In this document: positions 31,585 through 43,884 of the stretch, piece after piece | Numbering within the stretch: the first letter of the stretch is position 1 | How the letters are laid out: the number at the start of each line of letters is the position of its first letter | Source: Hoplostethus atlanticus | Lineage: Eukaryota; Chordata; Actinopteri; Trachichthyiformes; Trachichthyidae | Reading direction: 5' to 3' | NCBI GenBank assembly: GCA_034670405.1 | Contig: JAXDDX010000044.1 | Coordinates: 2,632,501-2,696,500, forward strand | DNA length: 64,000 bases | Program-made: the position numbers and the translations under genes | Notes under the pieces: model-generated | The model's database searches: none | What the model was told of the DNA's origin: nothing | What the model saw: only the letters and a program-made list of their open reading frames with translations

Positions 31585-31711
31585 TCAGTAAAGCCCTGGG
31601 GGAGTCGAGGTTTTGTCCACTGAGTCGTAGTGGACTTCAGCAGGCTGGTCGTCATCAGAGATCAGTGGTTTGGCTGGGGCCTCCACGGCTGGCTTAATGG
31701 GTGGCTTGGTG
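31585..31711 (-). CDS. baiap2: baiap2 distal alternative terminal exon, proline-rich C-terminus
   Basis: Acceptor TACTTGTTCCCAG. Joined to the AG left by the exon at 37322-37359, it reads [20 protein letters not shown] and continues to [11 protein letters not shown] and stop (TGA at 31585-31587). The phase fits exactly. The Pro/Lys repeats and acidic patch do not resemble any BAIAP2 ending I know with certainty. It is placed in baiap2 from strand, phase and position, and could be a fish-specific ending. Confidence 0.7.
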
Positions 31712-34700
31712 CTGGGAACAAGTACACAAAAAACATGGTGAACAAATTTTGTTTTTTTGCTGAATTCAATATAATGCATAAAATTGACACAAGCAAAAGA
31801 CAGAACAGGAAAAATGTGCTCTTTGTCATCAACAGTATACAATTAAAAAGCAATGAAATAAATAAAAGTCTGATGACTCATGCAAAAAAAGCTTGAGCTT
31901 GATGCTTTAACATGCAGCATAATGTTTCCTGCAATGTCCAAACAATGACTGCCCATGGTTAGTTGTTGAGACCCAGGATTATCATGAATGGTAGCTGTGC
32001 AAAAAAAAAAGCCATGAAATAAGCCAAGACCCAGTCCATGAAACCCACAGCTGATGAGAATGAATCATAAATGGCGATGAAAGAAAGCGAGAGGAAGCGA
32101 GTGGTTGCGTGAAGACACCGGCTGAAGGAGTCCAGTCACTTACGATGGTCTGGGTCACTCAAAAGCGGGCATACTCTGGCCCTGTACTGAAAGGTAAAGA
32201 CAGTCCTGGAGTGTCAATGTTCAGGCTCGTTTCAAGGAGATACAAAGTACTACTTATTTCAGTATGATGTTGAGCTTAATACTACTACTATATGTTCTTA
32301 TATACAGTACACATATTTAACAATCATTAACACGTTAAGTTATCATCATAAACATGCTATGTGTAGCACTGAAGCTTCAAACTTCAATATATCATTGAGA
32401 TACCTTGGTATAATTACCGTAAACAATGACTCTAGCCTCTATCTCACACCAGGGGTATTGTAGCGTTTCTAAAATTAAGACCACATTTCTCATAAACTCT
32501 ATTACTTCCTGTCACAAAGAGGTTCCTCCTTGTCCCCCCTCCCTCTCCTTGATTTCCCCAAATCTATGTTTTTCTCTTTCACTTTGGATGAAGATGTTGG
32601 AAGTGATCTGAAAGCTTTAGCTCCATTATTGCTGGAAGAAAAGCACCCTCTTACGCTCTTCCTGTTTTGTGCCATAAAGCAACCTCCCTTTTTTTGCCGT
32701 AAAGCTTTCCTGCCAGATCCAACCCAGTGGCACACAATGTAAAGTGCAGTAGAGGCTGCCAGTCTTCTGGGCAATGGTCTTGTTTGTTTATGGTAGTTAT
32801 ACCGATATCTCAAAATGAATGTGGTCATGATTTATTGATGTTAAAATGCTACACGTAGCAAACACAAACTGTAAAATATACCTCTGCTCAATAGTAACTC
32901 CATTGCTATATATTAACATGTAACTTATCACACCCCAAATACTTCACAACACAAAACAAGGAAAATTACACACAGTAAAAACAGGCAGGCACACAGACAG
33001 GCATAGAAACCAGAACCCACTGAACTCATTGTGTAAAACCACACAAACACAGGTAGCGTTTGGCTATAAAACAACAGACAACAGTCAAATGGATCGATAG
33101 TGTACACAAACACACAGTTGAGTTGAGAAAAGTACCTTTATGCTAGCAGCTAGCAGCAGGAGGAGCAGGCCAGTGGGTGTATATGGCAGGTCAGGGCAGG
33201 GATGCAGTATAACTACTACTGTACACAGTCCACACACACACACAGTATACATGCAACACGGCCAGTGAGAGGCTGTGGTGGGAACCAACCTGGGTCCGCA
33301 AGCGTCGGCACCAAATGTGTAAGAAGAGCCGCTGTTTAATGCGTTAGGTGTGAGGAGGATAACTAGGAACTGATTATGTTGGCTAGCTTTGAGAAGTGGG
33401 GAGCAACATCTTTTTTTTAAGAGAAGCATTTTATACTAGAATGAAACAAGGCTAAATAAAATAAGGCTGATTAAATGAGGGCATGTTTATTTTGTTCCCA
33501 TTGTGACTCGACTGTATTAAACTAAAGCAAAGGTGATTACTGTTACAGGCTGATAAAGAAGTGTAAGCAAACAAAGTCGGCCTTTGAAGATTAATTTAGA
33601 GACAAATTAATAACTCCTTTTATTAAGGGCTGACTTTTTGCTAGTAGTCTCTTGGGGTGTAAAGGCCTTCTGACTACACACTCAGAGAAACAACCTGAAC
33701 ACATTTAGTCAGCTATTTTAGAGTAGAAATTCATCAGACGTTTGAGGTCATCGATGTTCAACATTATTTTGGTGCTCCCAAAGCATGCACATCCATAAAT
33801 TCTCTGTACTCTATTCGGATTTATGTTCTGTCACAACATAAAACATAGATTTATATAGAAACTTAATATAGAAATATATTATTTGGCCAGGGATGGTTGG
33901 TGTGCTATCTCTGCAGCGATGGCAGTCATACCTTGGGCTTATTCTAGTGGAGAAAGAAGAAACACTGGCAGCTTCCAGTCGTTTGCACTCGACTTTTGTC
34001 TCTAAATTCATCAAAACAGAGATGGAAAAGGGGGGTTGGCAAAGCTGGAGGGGGGGGAGGGGGGGGGGGGGGGGACAGCTAGTAGGTCAAACACAAACAG
34101 AGGAGGAGGGAGAAGAGAGACAGCAGACATATGCAGCACGGACACAATCTGTACAATGTCCATCTTAACAAGTCATTAAGTTTCATATGAAGTCTTACAG
34201 TCTGTGTCAATATCTTAAAACAAGGAAGAGTAAGACAGACCACACTAGAAAAAAAACACTTTACTTTGTATTGGAAAATAAGTGAAATTATCTCACCAAA
34301 TTGGCCTTCACTTGTTTTAAGAAAAGATTTGAAGATGCAATACTACATTACATGACTTGGAAAGATGTACATTTTTGCAGTGTAGGTAACATGGGGGAGG
34401 TGGACAGTTTGATTTTTGCTTTTTTTTATTTCCACTTATTGTCCCTTTGGCAAATCTTTGGATGAATGTCAGTGAAACTACCAACAGGGTGGTGATGATT
34501 CATTCCTGGTGGTACAGTGTATGTCAAGCGGACAGAACAGCTACATCAGAGCTTGACAGGAGGACAGTGGTTAGTATAGACGGGCACTAACTGGACTGAC
34601 ATACAGACAAGCAGACCAGCGTCTTTATTTAGCACAGACACAGACACAGACAGACAGACAGTTCTTTTATCCCCCAAACACGATGCTTTACTCGTTGAGT

Positions 34701-37700
34701 TTGTTTTTAAATCAAGCCTTTTATTGCAAAGACAATAGTACAAGAAGGCTGAATGAAGTTTCAACATCAAATTAACCCTTAAATCCCTTTCAAGGTTGCA
34801 GAGACACTCGTGAGAAGCTGTGCCGTGATCTTAACACGAGACAAACGACACTTTAATGTCAATAACGTCCCAATTCTGTTATCACCTTATCAGCACTGTT
34901 GGCATTTGGTGATTCCTCGTTTGATCCTCTGGCCTAAAAGTCCAACAGCTTCTCTCTGTTAGTGTCAATAACTTCAGTATGGACGTCTTAAATTTGATGT
35001 ATTCTTTATCTTAGTGCCAGATCATATAATTTAGTTTTATTCCACAGCAAGAGGCACTAAATTGAGAATGGTTTCTACCCCACGTCAGGTAGTACCATGC
35101 GTCTGTACTGAGGGAAGCAGCTGTACCAATTGTCTTTTCTTTCATGCATGAACGGTGGTTAACCCAACTCAGAGCCTCGCACCTCTCTAAGGGATGAGGG
35201 TTGGTTGTCCCCATTCAGCCTTGGTAGCATATTCAGACACCACAACAGATAGTCAAAGGACCCCGAGCACCTGGTGTTAATGTGTCTAGCACACTGCCCA
35301 TCTGTAAAGATGCCAGATATTGGAGAACAAGTTCAAAGGCCTATATTGAGAATATAAGTGTTTACAGAAAGTCACAGAAAGAGGGACTATTACTCTCATA
35401 AGGTGCGTTTTTTATAAACTGATCCTAAATACTGTATGACAAGCACTTCTGTATGGCACATTTATGTACAAACATTCTTGCCACCTTCGACTGGCTCCGC
35501 TCCATAAGTTAAAACATGTACATTAGCTGTTCACTACACGTGATACATAGCCTCTTGTTTCAGAGGGATACAGGGATTATCAAAACCTCACAGCATGAAA
35601 AGGTAAAATTACTGTAGTATACTGTAAGACCCAGTAAAATTATTGATTGTAATATAATTTTTACATTATGAAATCCTCTTTGGGATCAACTTGTTTAATT
35701 TACACACTGATATACAAATCCTTTACATCTTCATTCTGATGGAGAGCACTGATGTTTGTTAAAATCAGGTTTATTTGTCGAGGAAATAATCCCCATCGAT
35801 ATAAAAGACATGTACATGCATGAAAGACAAGCAAAAGATACATTTTCCTCAGAGAAAATGTCCATTCCATTGATTTTAATAAGGATGGTCCTTTTTATTA
35901 TGGTTTGGCTTGGCGTAGGCTCTGCACCGAGGCTTCACCAGTACCCGGTCTGGCTACCGCCCAGTTAGAAAGCACAGGGCAAGAGTGGGGAGGAGGGGGG
36001 AGGGGGAGGGGGAGGCAGACAGGGGGGCTTTGGGCAGAAAACGATACAGACCCAAGCCTTTTTCTTGCATGGGCAGGCTTGAGGAGAGTTTATTGCCATA
36101 AGCAGGAACGGGGGGAGGGAGGGAGGGAAGAAGGAGTAAGGATGTGGGGGGTGGATGAGGGGCAGCGAGGTGTCTGTCCTATTGCACGGCTGGCTGAGTC
36201 TGTGCCTGTTTGTCTGTCTGTCCTCACACTGTCGAAATCAATTTGCCCTCTGCGGAACTGCAAACAAAGAGAGGGAGAGGCTTCCAGGTGGGGTAGCTCA
36301 GGAGACACAGCAGCAAACACAACCAGGACATGGGGGAGACGGAAACCACTTCTACCCCACTGAACTTCACAGGTAAAAGCACGATTTACTGACCCTTACT
36401 TCCTGTGATATAATAGGGTTTCAATTAAATAATTCTGAATCAAGTATATGCTTTCAAATTGTATTTGCCTAGCAATGGCTGCAGAGGGACATAAAGCATG
36501 GTGAGCTAATCGGGATCAGTAAGCGGGTGGAAGCACTACTGTAGTTACATGGTGAATGGAAGGCAGGGTCAGTTAGCTGGGTTGAGGAGAGGCGCTGGGA
36601 GGTCAAAGTGCGAAAGTGTGAATTTTTTCCTCAAATAATGAACAAAACAAAAACTTAATCAAACTTAATTCAACTTAAACTTAACACAGAAACCAAGGTA
36701 AACACTTAACAAGCCTTAACATATACTCTAAAAGGTTTTCATCAATGAAACATACCAAATGGTCCCATAAAGGTTGAGATGGACCACTTGACATTGTTCA
36801 TGTTGCATGACTGACCCAACACAAGGCCAACCTTGATGAGCCCAGTGACCACTGTCATGCTCCGTCTTATCACTTATTACAGTTTATCATATAAGTGCAA
36901 ACAGAACAGAACGGCAACATAAAATAGCACAAAGAAAATATCTGAAAAACAATACACAGAACAAAACAGAACAAAAAGGTTGTGTGTCTTATGAGTGATA
37001 ATATGACGTGTGTTTGTGGGCCTAGACCTTCAATCCCACCTCTCTCTATTTCCAGTGGTTTCAAATGGGGTTCAGTAGTCCATCGGTCATCACTGGTTCT
37101 CTTTCAGTTCAATCAATTCAAAATGTCAACAACAAAAGGTCCAATTCATCTACTAATGGCACAACATCCATTCTGAAATATTTCCCATAAGGTTAGATAT
37201 GATCATCTTGCTTAAAGTTGAAGAAATTCTTCCTCAATCGATTGAACTGGAAGTTGAACCTGACGATGGTATCAATAAAAGGAACAAATATTGTCTGCAA
37301 TAAGTGGAAACTGGGTCTTACCTTGTGGGGAAGCGGGGCTCGTACTCTTCAACTCCTTGCTGTAAAAATAAAACATAACACCTCTTATACACTGGTGGGT
37401 TTAGTCATGTATAGTTTTACCACTGGTCATTTAACATCATAAATATTTTGTCTTGAAAGAATCAGGTAAAGTTGCCATAACTAAAGCAGCCAGCAGATGG
37501 CAGCAAAGGAACACAGTAGAGGATAGACTGTAATGTCTCAGCAATAAGGGTGAAATATTTTTTCTTCATACAGCAACTAACTAGATATGAAACATATATG
37601 ACTACAGACTACAGAGATCAGAAGTGATGCCATTCAATGCAAGGAAGAGATATATGAAAAATGCAAACATTCATTTGAACAGTAGGTGTAAACATATGAC

Positions 37701-37719
37701 TGACCGATGAGTCATCAGA

Positions 37720-37768
<49 letters not shown>

Positions 37769-40700
37769 ACATAAACATAAACACATAAACAAACACATAA
37801 ACAGCACTTCATTCCCCATTGCCCTTTTGTTTTGATCAGTTCTTACCAAACCCTCAGTTACATTGTGCAAAAGGGGCCTGCCAACACTCACCGCCGACAG
37901 GCCTCATTCATCCCAGCACGTCAGACATTTTCCCCCCCGAAATTATCGGAGGCGGAAACCAGCGGCATGAAGGATTTAGATTGTTACATGACTGTGCCAC
38001 GCAATCAAGCATCGCCCACGTGGAAATCTCTGGGTGAGAGGTAGGAGGTCATTTGAGTTAAGATAGAAGGGGTTTGGTGTTGTAGAAGTCTACCTCTACT
38101 TTTGCAAACATGGGAGTACCGCCCTCCCCCTCTCCCCCTCCACCCCCCGCTGTCCTCTTCCTCCTCCTCTCTCCCTCCTCCGCCTTTTCAGTCAACTGGG
38201 CTAACCCCCCGCGCCCTGTGTTATCAGCGGACGCCTGTCAGAAGCACTCAGAGACAGAAGCAGCCGAGCGCAGAGTCGGTCTTCTCCAATCTGCACTGTG
38301 TCACATCTTGGACTCAACACATGCATACACACACACACACACACACACACTACAAGGACAGAGTGAGCGGGAGTGTGTGATGTGGAGGGGAACTGATCCC
38401 TGCGTTTATGTAAGCTAATGTAGCAGAACGTTCTCGGCAAGCGGCGACACTAGAGAACTGGGCGTACTGGTAACGGAGAGACGAGACGGCCTGTGAAAGC
38501 ACAAGTTATTCCTGTGCAATATCTGGATGGAATGTGATCATGTCAGTCAACAGTATTTCCTCCAAAGTTTCTGGGACACACAAATGCTGATTTTTGCCAG
38601 GCTTCGTGCGACAGCTCCGAGTGGCATGTGTGAACGTGTGGGTGGGGTGCCAGTGTGTGTGTTTGCATGCTTGTTTTGCAGGCACCCCCTCCCCCCACCC
38701 ACCCACCTGTGAGAAGCCTGGCACTGCCACGCTGTAGGGGCGTTGCTGTCTGCCGTGCACCGCGGCGGCGCTCTGTTGTGCCGCCATGCGGGAGGACATG
38801 CTGTAGTCGGGGATGGGGAGAGCCATGTCTTCCCTATCTAGGAGGTTGCCTGTGCTGCTGCTCTTCCCATGGTGGAGGCTAAGAAACACACACACATAGA
38901 AGGAAACAGTAAACAGATGATGCAGTCCCAAGATATGGACTGAATGAATATGGTCCTCTATGCATTATTGTTGCTACTGCTAGTGCTTTAACTTTGAAAA
39001 AGGTTATTTTAAATTATTAGTTAAATTATTCTGTCATTTTGTTTGAGAAATATCACTTGACGAAAAACGTGTATCAGTTTTTGATGAAATGGTGAAACAA
39101 AAGAGTGTGTACACAGTTGTACACACTGACACTGGCAGGCTTTGTGTATTGTGAATACACTGTAGTGACACTATTGTTGTAGACAAAAGTGAGAATGAAA
39201 TTGCGCTACAGAGCAAAAAAAAAAAACACCTACTTGTGGACTCGAAGCTGCCTCGTGGAGTCGCCGTCACCATCTGAGATCAACCGCGTGTAGGAGAAGG
39301 GAAACCAGCCACGCCTGGTGGTGGTGGTGGTGGTGGTGGTGGAGGGGGGATACCACATGTTAGCAATGCTGCAAAAACACCTGGAAACACCCTCACCTCC
39401 AGAGTCTAACTGATTTTTCCATCTGTAGCAGTGCATGCATGAGCTTCACTCACATCCTGTTCTTCTCATTCTCTCCGTAGTGCCAGCCATCGCGGGCCTC
39501 GGGGACCAGCAGGGTGATCACGTCGCCCTCAGGAGAAGCTGAGCAGGGTGCTGTTGTCCCCGGCTGCATGGGAGAAGATGGCCTGGACGCGGGTTCTCCC
39601 GTTCCTCTCCAGCCCCGCCGCCATGGAGCTGGACCTGGGCAGCGTACGGGTCTCCGCTGGAGGTGGTGGCGGTGGCGGTGGAAGTGGGGGTGGAGCGACA
39701 GGATGGAGGGAAGCGGGAAAAAAGGAGAGAGTAAGGGAAGGGAAAAAGCATGGAAGAGGGAAGAAGGGAAGAAGGGAGTGATGAGCTGTTTTAATATGAA
39801 TTTTCAAATGCTTGCTGGGCTATTAACCAATAATCACATCAGATCCATCCAGACTTCAGACTTATCACATTCAGTCTCCACCTCTCTGAAACGGGTGTAG
39901 CTACTGTACCTCCATATAGTTCAGGTTCTGCTAGACACCAGTGAATGACACTCAGGACATGTGGTGCTCTACTTTGAACGACTGTAGAGGCATGTACCTG
40001 GTAGCACAGTGACAGCTCTCTCTCCTACGTGATTTCAAATAGTTCAATTTTTCATGGAACCTGTCCCTGTCCTCCACCTATTTTTACCTCCTCCTTTCTC
40101 CTCCTCCGTTTTTTATATCAGACTTCCTCCTATTCCCGCTTGCTCTGGCCTGTTTCCATTAAGACTGCAACGACTGGTGTTGTGTGCAAGTTCTCCATGT
40201 GACAGCGACAACAACCAGAGAAGGTGGAAGAAGCTTCACTCCATTAGTTCCTTCAGGCTTCCTTAACACTTCCTTAACTGTGGTAAAAGCCTCCACAAAG
40301 GCCTGATAAAAAAAAAAAAAAACCAAATGGCTATATATGTGACTAACAAGTGCCAAAGTTCAATCAATGAAGGCTTTTGTCAATATCCGTTCTCTGTAAT
40401 CCCTTGGAAAAGTGGTTCAGTTTAGATGGGAAACCCACTGGAGTATAAAAGTGCGTGGTGTCTGTTCTTACTTAGTGTGGTCTTCGTCTTGGCCGGGGCG
40501 ACCTTGCGAACAGGCAGGGTGTTGGAGTAGACCTCCCCTCCCTGGCGCTGGGCTTGCGGCGAGGCCTTGCCCTGGGCCGCCTTGGCCTCCATCCAGTGCT
40601 GGTAGTCCTCTCCTCCGTGGGCGCCGGTTGTGCCGTTCATCACCGGCATCCCACCATCCACCCCTCCCATCAGCCTCTGTGCAAAGGGGAGGAAATTGGC

Positions 40701-41333
40701 ACGTGGGCAATTAAAAATCATACACTCGCTCTTTTCCATCAGCCAACGCTGTTATATAACATCCTGCAGCTCATCAATGATAATGAAGGAGAGAGAACGT
40801 GGATCTGGGTCAATCAAGTCAAAGAGAGCAGATAAACCCGTATAGCGACAACAGGCCTTTGGGTCAATGCTGGACGGATGGGATGCATTTCTGTATATTG
40901 ATGAATCGATATATAGATTTATATACAGAAGGAATATCCGGATGAGAGTTTCTGTTTTGTTTTTATTCTGGGAACATAAAATACAATTGAATCTGCACCA
41001 CGGGCTCCATGGTTTCTAATTAGCTTGGGTCAAACTGAGGCAGCGTTTCGGTGTAAATCTTGACGGCATCTTCTCAGAGCGGTACACACCAGCCCCCGCA
41101 GGTGGAGCAGGCGGTGTTGTGAGGCAGCCCGGGGTCCTGAGGAATTTAAGCTGCTTCTGTGCAGCAGACTAATTAGCGTGGCGCGCTAACGATTTAATTT
41201 GCATCGGTGAGAGTGTTCTGTGTCGAGAGCTCCCATGATGCAACATCCGGGGGGCGCCACCCCCTCCACACACTCCAGGTCCTAATTAAGGGTCTTGTTA
41301 GCGGCATAGAACACAAACCCTGCGTACACACAT

Positions 41334-41370
<37 letters not shown>

Positions 41371-42327
41371 GGGACTAGCCTCAACACAACAGCTCTTCAA
41401 AGCATCCTAGGAAAAGATGCTTGAATAATGATGGTTGTTGGAGCATCAGACCGATCAAAACATAAACACAACAAAAAAAACAATGAGTCACTACATTAGG
41501 CCATGAATAACACCATTGTTCGCCACTGCTGCTGTTTTGTTTTTTTTAGATACAACCGCAACAAATTACGACAAAGTACTCTAGTAGTCGATGAAACGAT
41601 GATGAAATGATGAAGGGACCCAACCTGTTGTCCCATGCCACTGCTAGCCATGAGGGCTGCCAGTTCCGGGGGTACTGGCAGGGGTTTGGCACCGGGGATG
41701 GGCTCAGAGATGGCCATGCTGCCCTTGGTGCCCGCGTGGTGAGCGCCGGTGCCCATGGTGCCCCCGGGACCGCTCATCTGCTGGGCCAGGAGCATCGCGC
41801 GATCCGGCAGTTTGTTGGGATCGGCGCACACCTGCTGCCACATCGGGAGCTTCTGGGATAGAAGGTCCTTCCCCTGGACGGACACAGTGAGCGAGAGGAG
41901 AGGATGAGGGAAGGGATGGAGGATAGGAAATATCAGCAGATGGAGGGCATGAGAGAGAGGTAAGAAGAGAGGGATGACAGGAGGGAGTGAGGGAGGAAGT
42001 GTGAGAGAGATTTGTACCCTCTTTATGATTGCACTCATCTGAGAGGCTCTCTACTGGTACATTTCCTCCATACATTATACAGTAGAGCACTCGGAGTCCC
42101 AAGTAGTATTACATAAACACTCCTCCTCTGCATTAATTGAAGAAACAGACTGGTACTCTGAGGAGAATCCGCTGCTCACACTTTTTTCTTTTCTTTTTTT
42201 TTTTTTCTATCAGGTTGTTAAAGACGATAAACACATTCTGGTTCCAAGGTTGTCTGGCCCTGCTGGGGGTGCGTGGGCTTCCTGGAGAGTCAGGTGTCAG
42301 GGTGTGGGTGGGATGATCAACCGAATG

Positions 42328-42384
<57 letters not shown>

Positions 42385-43827
42385 CTCAGTTGCACACATT
42401 AATGCAATGACTATTAGATATAAGCGACTCACCCTCTGTTTGAAGCAGATTTTGTGATGAGACCCTAATTGCAGGTGGTCACTATGATCATGTGTGTTGT
42501 TGCATTGTGATCTCTGCGATCCAGTGATTTCTTTATCACACTAGTACCTAATATTAGTGAAGTGAAATTGTCTCATTGGCAGGTTTTTTCACTTGGTTTA
42601 AGAAAAAAAAAAGACTCAATACTAGATTAAATTACTTGTTAAGGTGGATATTTTTGCGGTGTAGAGAAAACTACTTCTGGAGCCTAAGGGGGGAGTCCAT
42701 GTCTGAGCTCAGCCTTTACCCTCACTTTCCCCTGAATTCTATTTTTGTCTGTTACTTCCTGTTGTGGTGTGTGTGTGTGTGTGTGTGTCTCTCTCCCTTT
42801 GTCTCTCTCTTCCTTGCAGGTTGGTGGGCGTGTCTCTCCTTCATGCTGCCAGTCCTGCTCAGCTGTTCCCCATCACTGTGTGTATATGCTTTGCCCTCAC
42901 CATGCACCAGTGCTAGATTTTGCCTTCTGCTGCAAGACTGGGATGGAGGTATGGTGTTTCTGAGTATCCATATTTGCTTGCTTACATGTGCATTGGTGAT
43001 GCTGATGTTGTGTGTGTGTGTGTCTGTGTCTGTGTGTGTCTGGTTGGTGGGAGCGGTGAGTCACTAAGAACCCAGTTGACCCTTTCTTCTAGGTAAGGTA
43101 CTGTGTAGGTGGTCGGTGTGGTTTACCGGCAAGATGATAAACTGCACTAGCAGATGGTGTAATTTTCGCCTTCATCCTGCCTTCTACCACATCCCTCTTC
43201 CTCCCCTGCTCCCTGCTCACCTACAGCACAGAGAGCTGCTCCCTTAAAGGTATAGGTTTGTGGGGAGATTGGTCAACCAGCCAGAAACCAGCCATATGTC
43301 CCCTGGCAGATCATTCACTCTGGTGTTCCATGCTAACAGTTTAGCATGCACTATGCTGAGCGATCATGTGTAACTAGTGTAATCCAAATAAGAAAATCTT
43401 TTAGCATTAAAAGGTGTTGGTGGTTTTTATTATAAGGCCTGAAGATTTAGAGATTTTCCAAATGTTTTATACATTCACTTGGATACGGATAAAATCATAT
43501 GTGTATATTGTTGTTATTTTCATCATAATTTGTGTACATTTTACCAATCTCCTACACAAAACTTTACTTACTATTCAGCTTTAGAGCTGTTACCAGGTCT
43601 CATTTTCTCACTTTTGAGATGATGTTAGTGGCCTACTATCGCTCAATGTTATGCTAAAGTTAGCATTGTGCTAACATGATCTACCGGGGACCCATGGATG
43701 ATTTTGGTGTCTGTGTTCAGGTCACTTAGGTAAGTTGACCAATGGGCCAATCTCTCTTCACTTTATGGAATAAGTGAAGGAAGGTGTGCAGTAATTTCTC
43801 TCTCTCTCTCTCTCACTGACACACACC

Positions 43828-43884
<57 letters not shown>

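Noticed and set aside
38102-38418. Two overlapping plus-strand frames of about 100 residues
   Set aside because: Pro/Ser low complexity followed by His-Thr from a (CA)n tract, in a baiap2 intron.
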